This document shows positions 25,798 through 34,896 of a DNA stretch of 64,000 nucleotides, one piece after another. The position numbers and the translations under genes were made by a program. The stretch is taken from NCBI GenBank assembly GCA_022822905.1, contig JAJDYE010000007.1, positions 62,001 through 126,000 on the forward strand. The letters are read 5' to 3'. The DNA comes from Acidimicrobiia bacterium (GTDB taxonomy: Bacteria; Actinomycetota; Acidimicrobiia; Acidimicrobiales; Bin134). The notes under the pieces are model-generated. The model worked only from the letters and a program-made list of their open reading frames with translations, was not told the DNA's origin and did no database searches. Position 1 is the stretch's first letter, and every line of letters starts with the position of its first letter.

Positions 25798-26628
25798 ATG
25801 CCGAGCGCAACGCCACTAGCCGACAAGACCGCAGCCATCACCGGAGGGGGCGGAGGCATCGGGGGCGGGGTCTCCCGGCTGTTCGCCGAGGCAGGTGCTG
25901 CGGTGGTGGTCAACGACATTGATCCCGAACTGGCCAGCGCCGCGGTGGACGACATCACTGGGGCCGGGGGGCGGGCCATTGCGGTGGTGGGCGACATCAC
26001 CGACGCCGATGTGGTGGCCGAGTTCCACCGGGCGGCGGTGGAGTTCGGCGACGGCCGGGTGGACGTGCTGGTGAACAACGTGGGCGACTACCGGCCGGGT
26101 GCGGGCAAGTTCATCAGGACCACCGAGGCCGACTGGGACGCCCAGATCAACATCACCTTTCGCCATGTGTTGCGCTGCACGCATGCCTTTCTGCCCACCA
26201 TGGTGGAGGGGGGCGGCGGCACCATCGTGAATGTGTCCACGGTGGAGGCGATGCGGGCCATGCCCCGAATCGCGGTGTACTCGGCGTCCAACGCCGCCAT
26301 CATCGCCTTCACCCGATCCATCGCCCTGGAGATGGCCGACCAGAACATCCGGGTCAACGCCATCGCCCCCGACATGGCCGTCACCCTGCAAACCCCGCTG
26401 GACCAGATGCTGCGGGAGCGTCCCCTCGAGCAGGTAACCCGGAATATCCCCCTGCGCCGCTTCGGCAACCCCGACGACTTCGCCGAGGTGGCCCTGTTCT
26501 TGGCCTCCGATCAGTCCCGCTTCATGACCGGCCAGACCATCCCGGTGGACGGTGGCACCATGACCGCCCAGGGCTGGTACCGCCGCGCCGACGGCCGCGG
26601 CTTCACCAACCTCCCCGACTCGCCCTAG
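25798..26628 (+). CDS. SDR-fold protein lacking the catalytic lysine
   Basis: A 276-aa SDR-fold protein with a clear nucleotide site (TGGGGGIGGG), NNVGD, NVSTVEA and PVDGGTM near the end. The active-site motif YxxxK reads YSASN: codon AAC replaces lysine. The tyrosine and serine remain. Without the lysine the usual proton relay should be impaired, so the protein may be a weak or altered enzyme or a binding protein. It starts at ATG 25798, divergent from the preceding SDR. Confidence 0.85.
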   Translation: MPSATPLADKTAAITGGGGGIGGGVSRLFAEAGAAVVVNDIDPELASAAVDDITGAGGRAIAVVGDITDADVVAEFHRAAVEFGDGRVDVLVNNVGDYRPGAGKFIRTTEADWDAQINITFRHVLRCTHAFLPTMVEGGGGTIVNVSTVEAMRAMPRIAVYSASNAAIIAFTRSIALEMADQNIRVNAIAPDMAVTLQTPLDQMLRERPLEQVTRNIPLRRFGNPDDFAEVALFLASDQSRFMTGQTIPVDGGTMTAQGWYRRADGRGFTNLPDSP

Positions 26629-27251
26629 CCGCCAATCCAGAGACCCTTTCGCCACACGCCACCGGCAAGCATCGCTCTCAGATCAATTGTCGTCGAACCC
26701 GCGAAACGAGTTCGCCCACGTGCTCACTAAGGAACTCGACGGGACGCAATGTCTCGTCCTGTGCCATCTGGCCCGCAGACTCGGACACATATCTAGAGCG
26801 CTGTCAGAGGAAGCCTAAGCACCCCTAGGCACACGTCAGCTCCAGCTTCCGCAATCGGATGGTCTGAGGATCAGAGATGAACGATCGCTTTCAACTAACC
26901 AGCGAGATTTGGACAACAGCCGGCACGGCCGCCCACGACTCTGCTCCTATCGCAGTCGCCGCCAAGGATGGATCAATTCCCTAACGCTGCCTGGAGGACA
27001 ACCCCCGCTAGGGCCACTGCGGCCGCGATGGCGGCGGTTCGGTCAACGGGCGGCGACATGCTTCAGAGGTTCGGATCAGCTTCGGCTGGCAGTCGAGAAT
27101 GTCTCCTGCACCCAGTGTGACCAGATATCGGCCTATTTCGCGGTTGAAACTGTCGCAGCCCTCCATATCATTATTTCCACTTGTTTACTACACCGATGAA
27201 GTTTGTCGCGCGCGGCTACTGCCCCGCTCGATGTCCGAAACTGAAAGGGGC
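26629..27251. other. Intergenic region before the CBASS operon
   Basis: About 620 nt with no reading frame that looks like protein and lower GC towards its 3' end (AT-rich around 27160-27200). It marks the left edge of the defence island. No tRNA, integrase, direct attachment repeat or terminal inverted repeat was seen. A promoter for the CBASS operon should lie in its last 100 nt, but no convincing -35/-10 pair could be fixed. Confidence 0.5.
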
Positions 27252-28247
27252 ATGATGGCTGATCTGATCGCACAGTTCACTGCAGCAAAATCGAGGGTGG
27301 AAGCGACTGACGCCGACAAGCGCAACGCCGCATGGGCGCACCAGCAGGTGCGCTCCCACCTTGAGTCCGATCCGCAGCTTCAGTCGTGGGGCATCGACAC
27401 GGTCTTGATCGGGAGCTACAAGCGCCAAGTAGCCATCCGCAAGGTCAAGGACGTAGACATTTTGTCCAAGCTCCCCCTTATCCCAACAAGCATCGCCCCA
27501 GTGCAACTGTTGGGTCACTTGCAGAATGTGCTCAATATGGCTTTTGGTGCTACTCGTGTGGTGGCTCAGGACCGTTCTATCAAGGTCGACTTCCCGCAGT
27601 GTGGCCTGGCAGTGGACGCAGTGCCTGCACGACCAGACCTGGGTGGCACCGGTCTCCTAGAGATCCCCGACCGGTCCGGAGGCTGGGAACTCACCAATCC
27701 GGAATACCTCACGACCCTCACTACAGCAATGAACGAGAGCTACAACGGGGAGTACGTGCCGCTGGTCAAGCTCATCCGCCAGACACGCCGCTACCATTTC
27801 GGCGACGCTCGCCCCAGCGGGTTCTACTTTGAGATCCTTTGCTACCACGCGGCCAGCGGCGGCCTGAATCAGGGAAGCTTGGCTGCGCTATACACCGCTG
27901 TCCTGCGCAGCATCTCCGATCAATTGCGAGCTGCTGCCGCGGGCATGCCGCCCTCTGACCCGACCATATCGGGGGCCTACATTCAGACACGCGCTTCAAC
28001 TACCGAGATGCAGGCCGCCGCCGCAAAGGTCGCCGTGCTGGCATCCAAGGCTGAGGCGGCGTTAAGCGCAGAGCAGTGCCCGTCCGCGAAGAGCTTCAGA
28101 GAGATCTTGGGGAAAAACGATGACGGCGAATGGGTCTTAGAGATGCCCGCGGGATGCAACGAAGACGGAACTTCAAAGTCTCTGGTGTCCGTCAGGCCGG
28201 GTGACCGCACAATCCCGGCCGGCGGCGACCGGCGCTTCGCTAGATGA
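27252..28247 (+). CDS. cdnD: CBASS cyclic oligonucleotide synthase (CD-NTase)
   Basis: A 331-aa nucleotidyltransferase of the SMODS family that makes a cyclic nucleotide alarm signal on phage infection. The catalytic motif GSYKR with DVDIL gives G54-S55 and Asp67/Asp69, and Asp122 in VDAVPA is the third carboxylate. The start is set at 27252 because GAAAGGGG lies just upstream; ATG 27255 or 27231 are alternatives. Its stop overlaps the Cap2 start (ATGA). The symbol for the clade (CdnD) is a guess from its pairing with Cap4; clade and nucleotide product need alignment. Confidence 0.88.
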   Translation: MMADLIAQFTAAKSRVEATDADKRNAAWAHQQVRSHLESDPQLQSWGIDTVLIGSYKRQVAIRKVKDVDILSKLPLIPTSIAPVQLLGHLQNVLNMAFGATRVVAQDRSIKVDFPQCGLAVDAVPARPDLGGTGLLEIPDRSGGWELTNPEYLTTLTTAMNESYNGEYVPLVKLIRQTRRYHFGDARPSGFYFEILCYHAASGGLNQGSLAALYTAVLRSISDQLRAAAAGMPPSDPTISGAYIQTRASTTEMQAAAAKVAVLASKAEAALSAEQCPSAKSFREILGKNDDGEWVLEMPAGCNEDGTSKSLVSVRPGDRTIPAGGDRRFAR

Positions 28248-29701
28248 GTGTCCTCTCTGAAAGCTTCGCTGCGGCACGAGAGGAATTCATCGAACACCTC
28301 TGCACCCTCGGGTTCAAACTTGACGATGACTGCCAGACTCTTGTTGGGGACATCGAGGTGGACGGACGTCCCATTGAGCACCAGATCAGCGTGGACGACG
28401 GCTTCCCTATCGCCCAGCCCCGAGTGTCCGCCCCGCAAGCCGATGAAGGCCCCTCGTGGCACCAAGAGGCCGATGGGAGGCTCTGCCTGTGGGCCGAAGA
28501 GGACGCTTCAGACTTGCCGTGGGTCGACGCTGAAGCCGTGTTAGAGCGGGCATTGCAGTGGCACGCCGCCAACACCGCTGGCTGGCCCGATGACTCGCCT
28601 GACTTGGACTTGGAGAGATACTGGAAGCGGGACCTCAAACATCTCATCCTCTACCCGGACCTCGAGCCCCTCACCGGCAAGCCATGCAAAGGGAAGCGGA
28701 GCAGTTCCAACATCTGGAGGATCTCGGAGGGTAGGGCACAGCGGAGGTCGCGTTTCTTCGGAGCGGCCGTCGTGGACATAGGCGAACTGAAGCGCCCGTT
28801 GCGCTCCTTCGACGATATCGCTGCTCTACTGGGTGAAGAAGAGGCGGTGGCACTTCGAGCCGGTATCGAACAAAATCAGGTCAAGGTGCTCATGGTCCGC
28901 TACCGGCGGGGACCCCACGAGGCAGCCATCGGCCTCGTGGCCCATCAAAAGGATCCGGACAGGCTGGTAGCAGCCCGAGCCGCACACGAGGGCGAATCCA
29001 CGCTGCGCCTTCGAGCGGGCATAGACGCCGAAGCGCTTTTCACGAAGTCAGCGGCGATAGTGGGGGTCGGCGCCATCGGCTCGCTGGTGGCTGAGATGCT
29101 CGCGCGCTCCGGCATCGGCGCACTCACCCTCATCGACGAGGATCTCGTGACACCGGGCAACTGCATCCGCCACGTGGCCACCCACAAGGCCGTCGGACGA
29201 CCAAAGGCCGAGGCCGTCAAAGACCATCTGGTAAGGGCACGAATCGCCGCACCTGAAGCCATCACACCATTCAACGGAAGCCTGAAAACCGCAGAGGAGG
29301 TTGAGCACCTCTTCGCTGGCCACGATCTTGTGATCGATGCCACCGGCGACGGGCCAGCCACGGCGCTGATCTGTACCGCTGCCAAGATTCTCGGCAAACC
29401 CTCAATCACGGTCTGCTTGCAGCGAGGCGGGACGGTCGCGCGAGTCGACCGGTTCCCGCTGGACGACGGGGAAGCCCACAACGACCCACTGCCGCTAGGA
29501 GGCCCCAAGGGCGAACTGCGGGAACCGGGATGCGGTGACCCCGTCTCTCCGGCACCGCCTTGGGCCTGCTCTACTGCGGCGGCGCGAGCTGCGGGAATGG
29601 CAGCTGACCTTCTCGCTAGCCGTAATACGTATCCACCGACGATCATTGACGAGTTGATCCGAGAACCAAACAGCCCGCCAGTCGTTGGAGACGCACAGTG
29701 A
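28244..29701 (+). CDS. cap2: CBASS Cap2, E2-E1 fusion ligase
   Basis: A 485-aa ubiquitin-like conjugation enzyme. The N-terminal E2-like domain has its catalytic Cys81 in GRLCLWAEED. The C-terminal ThiF/E1 domain (about 260-470) has the ATP-binding loop AAIVGVGAIGSLVAEML, TLIDEDLVTPGNCIRH and the candidate catalytic Cys430 in GCGDPVSPAPP. In type II CBASS this protein joins the C-terminus of the CD-NTase to targets and primes it for activity. The CD-NTase here ends GDRRFAR, the segment that would be conjugated. Overlaps both neighbours by 4 nt. Confidence 0.92.
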   Translation: MSVLSESFAAAREEFIEHLCTLGFKLDDDCQTLVGDIEVDGRPIEHQISVDDGFPIAQPRVSAPQADEGPSWHQEADGRLCLWAEEDASDLPWVDAEAVLERALQWHAANTAGWPDDSPDLDLERYWKRDLKHLILYPDLEPLTGKPCKGKRSSSNIWRISEGRAQRRSRFFGAAVVDIGELKRPLRSFDDIAALLGEEEAVALRAGIEQNQVKVLMVRYRRGPHEAAIGLVAHQKDPDRLVAARAAHEGESTLRLRAGIDAEALFTKSAAIVGVGAIGSLVAEMLARSGIGALTLIDEDLVTPGNCIRHVATHKAVGRPKAEAVKDHLVRARIAAPEAITPFNGSLKTAEEVEHLFAGHDLVIDATGDGPATALICTAAKILGKPSITVCLQRGGTVARVDRFPLDDGEAHNDPLPLGGPKGELREPGCGDPVSPAPPWACSTAAARAAGMAADLLASRNTYPPTIIDELIREPNSPPVVGDAQ

Positions 29702-30207
29702 GGAATGAAACCTGCCAGATTTTCGTAGACCTCTCGGCGTGGCGAAACGCTGTAGCGGTTGCGTCGAAGCAGCTGGAGGTCGAGACGGGAGGCATCTTGT
29801 TGGGCTGTCGCCACAGCACAGACATCTATGTCTCCGAGTTCGTTGAAGTGCCCGATAGAGCCTCTACCCGAAGCAGCTACGTGCGCCGCGAAGCCGATGC
29901 CGCTGAATTGCTGGAAAGCCGCATTGGGGCGCACCCGGAGGGATCACTGAACGGCTACGTGGGAGAGTGGCACACGCACCCAGAGCGCCAAGGGCCTAGC
30001 CGAACCGACCGAAGCCAAATCAAGAAGATCTCAAAGCACAGCTGCGACGAAGTTGCCCTTATCGTCGTCGTCTACGACCCCTATGCCTCCCAGTGGAAGC
30101 CTGCCGGGTATTGCGCTAGATCCGGCAGGGCACGTCGGGCGGCCATCAAGGTGCAAGCAACCGACGATCCTCCGACGGGGGGAGCCAAACCGGAGAGGCC
30201 GAAATGA
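29698..30207 (+). CDS. cap3: CBASS Cap3, JAMM isopeptidase
   Basis: A 169-aa metalloprotease of the JAB/JAMM type that removes the CD-NTase from its conjugates and so limits signalling. All JAMM residues are present: Glu29 in VETGGILLG, His92 and His94 in EWHTHP, Ser101 and Asp104 in PSRTD. The start is GTG 29698, overlapping the Cap2 stop. The last 25 residues are basic and Pro-rich without obvious structure. Confidence 0.93.
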   Translation: MRNETCQIFVDLSAWRNAVAVASKQLEVETGGILLGCRHSTDIYVSEFVEVPDRASTRSSYVRREADAAELLESRIGAHPEGSLNGYVGEWHTHPERQGPSRTDRSQIKKISKHSCDEVALIVVVYDPYASQWKPAGYCARSGRARRAAIKVQATDDPPTGGAKPERPK

Positions 30208-31661
30208 ACAGGCCTGCCGGCCGCGCCCGGACCGCGTCACAAATCTCGGGCTACTACTACCAGCATCTCGTGGCATGGAACGAGGCCCTAAATGCTCTCA
30301 GACCAAGCAGCGGTGCCATCGGGGTCACAGTCGAGCACCCCGAAGCCGGCAATGTGGACGACATAGTTATACACCGGCGCGATGGCCCGGACTCTTTTAT
30401 CCAGGTGAAGCACGCCGTAGATGCAACAACCCCCGTCGGCCACAAATGGCTCACAGCCAAGAGAACAAAGAGCATGACATCGCTCAGCCTCTTGCAAAAG
30501 CTCCACCGCAGCTGGCACGACCTCGCAGAACAGGGCGACCGACCCGAACTCCGCTTAGTCACAGACAGGGACATCGACCCCAACGATCCCGTCATGAGCC
30601 GGATCGACCGCAACACCGGACTGCTTGTCCCTGGCATCAACCACAGCGCTGCAGTACAGAAACGGGCAGAGTGGGCGGATCACTTAGGTATCGCCGAAGT
30701 TGAACTTTTGATGTTCCTGCACAGCCTTCGGATCGAAACCGGCAGATCGATCCTCGCCGAGAAGGAGCGTGCCGCGACGCTCATGCACGCCACGGGCCTC
30801 AACGACGACCAGCAAGCCATCGACTCGGCTATCGGATTACTAACGGATTGGGTTCTGCGCCGCGAGCGCAAGCTCACCAATGAGCAGTTGTTGGAGTGGG
30901 CATATGAGCGCATAGGCCACCGAACTGAGCAGGGTGCCGTGGTCGTCATCGACGCCATCGACTACGACCCCCACCCTGGCGATGCCGTAGAACGCATCTG
31001 CTTCGTCGGGGACTACGACGGCGACGAGCCCTTCGAGCGCCGCCAGCTGCGCGATCCAAGCAAATGGCCTCGCATCCAGTCCGAAATCGAAGAAGCTGCG
31101 TACAGGCTGCGCAGCGCTGGCGTTCGGCGGGTCATACTGCGCGGCGCGATGCGACTGCCCACCTGGTTTGCGGCCGGCGCAGCTTTTCGCGATGTGACCG
31201 GCTTCGGCGTCGCCGGAGTGCAACGGGGCGAAATCTGGTCAAGCGACAAGATAGGTAAGGCCGTCGCGCTGAGTATTGACACCACTCCACTGGACGAGGA
31301 GGCGGACTTGGCCGTGGCCATAGGGATAGCCGCCGATCCAACGGACGAGATCCGCAACTACATCGCATCAACGGAATTGCCCATCACAAGCCTCACCTCC
31401 ATTCTCCCTGCAGGCGGGCCGAACCCTGCCGCAATCCCTGACGGGCCATCTGCCGCCGCAGTAGCCGTTGCCGCGCGCGATGCTATTCGCAGGCTGCTGG
31501 CAACAAACCCCGCCGAATCCCGCATCCACCTCTTTCTGGCCACACCCGGCGCCCTAGCGCTGCTGCTGGGACACCGCTGGAACGCTATGCGCCCAACCAC
31601 GGTCTATGAACACCTCGGACCAGGCAACGGCTACGCACCGACCATTCAGATAGCCGGCTGA
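30204..31661 (+). CDS. cap4: CBASS Cap4 effector: DUF4297-like nuclease fused to SAVED sensor
   Basis: A 485-aa effector. The N-terminal part (about 1-200) resembles the Cap4 DNA endonuclease: GYYYQHLVAWNEAL, then NVDDIVIHRR and FIQVKH form a PD-(D/Q)xK type site. The C-terminal part (about 245-485) reads as a SAVED domain, with RIHLFLATPGALALLLGHRWNA and the ending TVYEHLGPGNGYAPTIQI typical of it; SAVED binds the cyclic oligonucleotide and triggers assembly and DNA cutting. Overlaps Cap3 by 4 nt and closes the operon. Confidence 0.88.
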   Translation: MNRPAGRARTASQISGYYYQHLVAWNEALNALRPSSGAIGVTVEHPEAGNVDDIVIHRRDGPDSFIQVKHAVDATTPVGHKWLTAKRTKSMTSLSLLQKLHRSWHDLAEQGDRPELRLVTDRDIDPNDPVMSRIDRNTGLLVPGINHSAAVQKRAEWADHLGIAEVELLMFLHSLRIETGRSILAEKERAATLMHATGLNDDQQAIDSAIGLLTDWVLRRERKLTNEQLLEWAYERIGHRTEQGAVVVIDAIDYDPHPGDAVERICFVGDYDGDEPFERRQLRDPSKWPRIQSEIEEAAYRLRSAGVRRVILRGAMRLPTWFAAGAAFRDVTGFGVAGVQRGEIWSSDKIGKAVALSIDTTPLDEEADLAVAIGIAADPTDEIRNYIASTELPITSLTSILPAGGPNPAAIPDGPSAAAVAVAARDAIRRLLATNPAESRIHLFLATPGALALLLGHRWNAMRPTTVYEHLGPGNGYAPTIQIAG

Positions 31662-32021
31662 CCGCAACGGTCACACCGCACCAGAGTGAACTCGGAGGTC
31701 TTGGTCGACCGAGCCCACGACGCCCTTTGGAGCCCCGGCGGACCCCCAGACACTTAGCCAGTGGCCTCCAGAACTCCGACAACTATCGGCTCAGAATACT
31801 CTTAACCACCCTCCGAAAGCCCCGCCAACTCAACCCAACACACGAATCAGAGCCCGACGTCCCAACTTTGCCTCATAGGGCCCCTAGTCTTAGCCCCTTG
31901 ACTAGGAACTTCGCCCTCGGGGCCGGAGATCCACAAAGCTGTCACACCTGCCTGCGATGATGCAGGAAGAATATCGCTCGCACGGCTCGAGCCCAGATGA
32001 CTCATCACTAGGAGTAGGACT
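31662..32021. other. Intergenic region between CBASS and the restriction-modification locus
   Basis: About 360 nt without a plausible gene. It holds one inverted repeat, listed separately, and the ribosome site CTAGGAG before the methyltransferase start. Confidence 0.5.
31883..31906. promoter_or_regulatory. Inverted repeat upstream of the methyltransferase gene
   Basis: CCTAGTC and GACTAGG are exact 7-bp arms separated by 10 nt, about 115 nt before the methyltransferase start. It could be an operator (methyltransferases of such systems can repress themselves) or part of the CBASS transcript end; there is no T-run to support a terminator. Confidence 0.35.
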
Positions 32022-33953
32022 ATGGAGGCAACGGGAACTATCCCCGAGCAAGTCCAACTTGCCGAGCGGCTGAACAACCTCCACCAGCTGCTCTATACAC
32101 GGGGGGGTATCCGCCCTTCCAACGCAGCGGTCGAAGAGCTCGCAAAGCTCCTACTGCTCAGCATCGCCGCACGTCGGGATCCCGAACTGCAAGTTGGCGA
32201 CCATAGACTCGCTGCTCTTTTGGATCCGGGAGCCGTCCGAGCGATGACAGATCTCAAGTCGCTGAAGGAAGCGTTCTCGGTGGTAAATGCACTACCCGAC
32301 CTCGGCAGGCGAATACCAGGCGGCGGCACCCAATCCGTCTGGCCAACTGACGAGCCCCTGCGCATAAGCCGATGCGATGTGCTCGCCGAGGCACTGGAAC
32401 TTCTAGCTTCCACAACGATCGGCACAAAGAAGTCACATGACGTACTGGGAACCGCTTTCGACGTCTTCTTGCGCGGTCGATACGAGCATGCTGGAGGTCT
32501 CGGAACGTACCTCACACCAGATTCGGTCGTGAGCGCCATGGTGAAGGTCGGTTTCGACCTGATCGATCCTCTCGATGCTGAGACGTCTTGGCCAGTCATG
32601 GGAGACCCGTGCTGTGGCAGCGGACGCTTCTTGGTCGGTCTCATCGAGGAGGCCGTCACGCGCAACCCAGACATTCATTTGGATCAGCTTCGGCAAGCGG
32701 TCGTGGGAGCGGACCAGTCGGCTGCTTCAGTTGCTATGGCCAGAGTCAATTTACTCGCCTACGGATTGAACTCGCCTGAAGTGTTCACGGTTGAAGATTC
32801 GATTACTGACGCTTCCCTTGACAGCCTAGGCGGAAAGATGCGACTGATTCTCACGAATCCACCTTTTGGAGACGGCAAGTACGACTCCCTGCCCGGTATT
32901 TCCAGGACAGCCAGTTTCTTTGGTGGCCTGCATTCCAAGGAACGTATCGACCCGTCCCTCGCGTTCGTCGCCCGCTGCGTCGAGCTTCTCGCACCAAACG
33001 GAGTAGCTGGCATCATCCTTCCTGATGGAGTCGCCGACGGCCCCCACATGAGGGAGTTGCTCCTTGAGACTGATTGCCTGTTCAAGGAGGTAAGTGTCGA
33101 AGGCGTCGTAAGCCTGCCATCAGTGACATTTGCACCCGCAGGCACGACGGCCAAGACCAGTGTCCTGTTCCTTCGCAAAGGGGAACGAAGGTCGGGCCGA
33201 GTCTTCCTCGCTCGTGCCGATCACGTCGGCTACATCATGAGAAAAGGAGTCGTTGCAGCTGACCCTGAAGGGGACGATCTGCCGGGTATCAGTAAGGGCA
33301 TAGGCCAATTGCTCAAAGGCGGCTCAGCAGAGAAGAAGGTCGTCTCAGTTGACGGTGGAGCGATCACACGAATTGATGCCGCCACGCTCGACCCCGAGGC
33401 TCTTGCGGCCGCAGCGCAACTCAGGGAGGTGGGCGGTGTCCCATTTGCCAAGTTTCTGAGCGCGGTGAAGAGGCGCCGCGCAGATGTCCAGGCGTCGATT
33501 CCGTTCGTTTCAGTTCTGCACATAGACGAATTGGGAAACGTTGACTGGATCAAGGCGGATAGCTACCGACCCACGACTCCCGGCCTCATGGCACGCGGTG
33601 GGCAGATAATTGTCTCGCTACTAAACCCGGCGAAGTTTCGGGCAACAGTCATCCCTGAAGACCTCGACAGGGTGCAATGTTCGGCTGAGTTCGGCATATT
33701 CGAATCGAATATCAATCCGTATGCAGCGTTGGCCCTGCTCCAGTATCCGTCTGTACGAGCACAGGTCGCTCCGATGGGTCGCGGCACCTCTAGCTCAAGA
33801 CGACGGATTGACAGAGAAGACGTGCTGGGGCTCATTGCACCGCCATTCGACGAGGATTGGGTAGACAAGACGGGGCGCGAAGTACGGGACGCCTTAGAAG
33901 CGGTGGCTGAAGCTAGGACAAGGCTCACTAGGGCCTACAGCACAAGTTGCTGA
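32022..33953 (+). CDS. N6-adenine DNA methyltransferase of a restriction-modification system
   Basis: A 643-aa methyltransferase of the HsdM-like N6-adenine class. Residues 140-175 include GTYLTPDSVVSAMV, motif I is DPCCGSGRF (195-203) and the catalytic motif IV is NPPF (279-282), giving the gamma-class order. The C-terminal half (about 430-640) should contain target recognition. AGGAG precedes the ATG by 9 nt. It converges on the endonuclease gene with only 4 nt between the stops. It should protect the host sites from that enzyme. Confidence 0.9.
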   Translation: MEATGTIPEQVQLAERLNNLHQLLYTRGGIRPSNAAVEELAKLLLLSIAARRDPELQVGDHRLAALLDPGAVRAMTDLKSLKEAFSVVNALPDLGRRIPGGGTQSVWPTDEPLRISRCDVLAEALELLASTTIGTKKSHDVLGTAFDVFLRGRYEHAGGLGTYLTPDSVVSAMVKVGFDLIDPLDAETSWPVMGDPCCGSGRFLVGLIEEAVTRNPDIHLDQLRQAVVGADQSAASVAMARVNLLAYGLNSPEVFTVEDSITDASLDSLGGKMRLILTNPPFGDGKYDSLPGISRTASFFGGLHSKERIDPSLAFVARCVELLAPNGVAGIILPDGVADGPHMRELLLETDCLFKEVSVEGVVSLPSVTFAPAGTTAKTSVLFLRKGERRSGRVFLARADHVGYIMRKGVVAADPEGDDLPGISKGIGQLLKGGSAEKKVVSVDGGAITRIDAATLDPEALAAAAQLREVGGVPFAKFLSAVKRRRADVQASIPFVSVLHIDELGNVDWIKADSYRPTTPGLMARGGQIIVSLLNPAKFRATVIPEDLDRVQCSAEFGIFESNINPYAALALLQYPSVRAQVAPMGRGTSSSRRRIDREDVLGLIAPPFDEDWVDKTGREVRDALEAVAEARTRLTRAYSTSC

Positions 33954-33957
33954 CGAC

Positions 33958-34896
33958 TTAGTCAACACTCGGCGCATTTGGATCTTCCTCACTATGACCA
34001 GCCTCAAGTCTCAGCATCTCAACCAAGGCATCAATGTCATAGTCGGGGAGCAGCTCGCGGAGCGTATCCAAGTCGGGAAGTAGGTCAGCCGCACTCGTGA
34101 GGCGGCTGGGTCGAGCGTTCCTGACATAAGGCATGGCAATAGTCCGGCCCCGCACAGGTCGGACTTCCCCGGTCGGTGGATGGGCCCACTCTATGAGGAA
34201 GTCATCATCGACTCCCAGGCCATGAATCCGAGCCTCAAACACCTTGACCTCGCTGAAATCCAGATTGCCTAGGGTGTTGACCACGACATTGTCGTCGTAA
34301 CCCACAGGCGGATGAAGCTGAAGATTGTATTTCTCAGCAGTTCGCGACTTGATGTAGTCCTCTAAGAGATTCCGCCAAGCTGTGTCCTCTTGACCATCCA
34401 AACACCATCCCCTGACCCTGAGGACCAAAGGGCGATCGCTCCCATCGGCATGAACAATCCGATCGAAGAGCAGGTAGAAGACATTTGGAGAAGCCAAGTA
34501 CTCCTCAGACGTTGTCAGCTTCCCTGCCTCCACCCGCTTCGCATCTTGAGCAAGCGTTCCCATGTTGTGGTTCCATCGGGGTCGATCCACCCCCGAGATG
34601 ATTGCCGCACTCTTCACCTCGGATCCGTCCATTAGGTCTAGACCCTTACCCTTGAAACCCTGACCCGGCTCGGCTAACAGAATGGATGCCACATGTTGCG
34701 CGATGTAACCGGTACCAACCTGCGAAGACTGGCCGGTTAGCGCCGCCCACTTCAGCAGATCACGCCATTGCTTGACGAAGAAGTCAACGAAGAGATCTTC
34801 GAGCAGCTGGCGCCGGTCCTCTACAGAAAGTTGCCCGAGCAGCTCTCTACGGAACTCAGCCGCTCGACGCAGGGCGTCTTCAACCTCAGGCTTCAT
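33958..34896 (-). CDS. Type II restriction endonuclease, resembles the MamI family
   Basis: A 312-aa protein. The segment GKGLDLMDGSEVKSAAI contains a PD-(D/E)xK site: Asp87, Glu93 and Lys95. The layout (AQHVASILLAEPGQGFKGKG before it, GVDRPRWNHNMGTL after it) recalls the MamI endonuclease family, which cuts an interrupted GAT/ATC site; this is from memory and needs a profile search. Tail-to-tail pairing with an N6-adenine methyltransferase strongly supports a restriction role. The gene has its own promoter region upstream of 34896. Confidence 0.72.
   Translation of the reverse strand: MKPEVEDALRRAAEFRRELLGQLSVEDRRQLLEDLFVDFFVKQWRDLLKWAALTGQSSQVGTGYIAQHVASILLAEPGQGFKGKGLDLMDGSEVKSAAIISGVDRPRWNHNMGTLAQDAKRVEAGKLTTSEEYLASPNVFYLLFDRIVHADGSDRPLVLRVRGWCLDGQEDTAWRNLLEDYIKSRTAEKYNLQLHPPVGYDDNVVVNTLGNLDFSEVKVFEARIHGLGVDDDFLIEWAHPPTGEVRPVRGRTIAMPYVRNARPSRLTSAADLLPDLDTLRELLPDYDIDALVEMLRLEAGHSEEDPNAPSVD

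Noticed and set aside
26909..27199. Possible small gene upstream of the CD-NTase
   Set aside because: Arg-rich, low-likelihood composition, no clear ribosome site, overlaps the probable promoter region.
27099..27251. Longer N-terminus for the CD-NTase
   Set aside because: The extension has no fold-like pattern and the strong GAAAGGGG lies just before 27252.
31727..31960. Small open frame between CBASS and the methyltransferase
   Set aside because: No motif, poor composition, and weak start; treated as intergenic.
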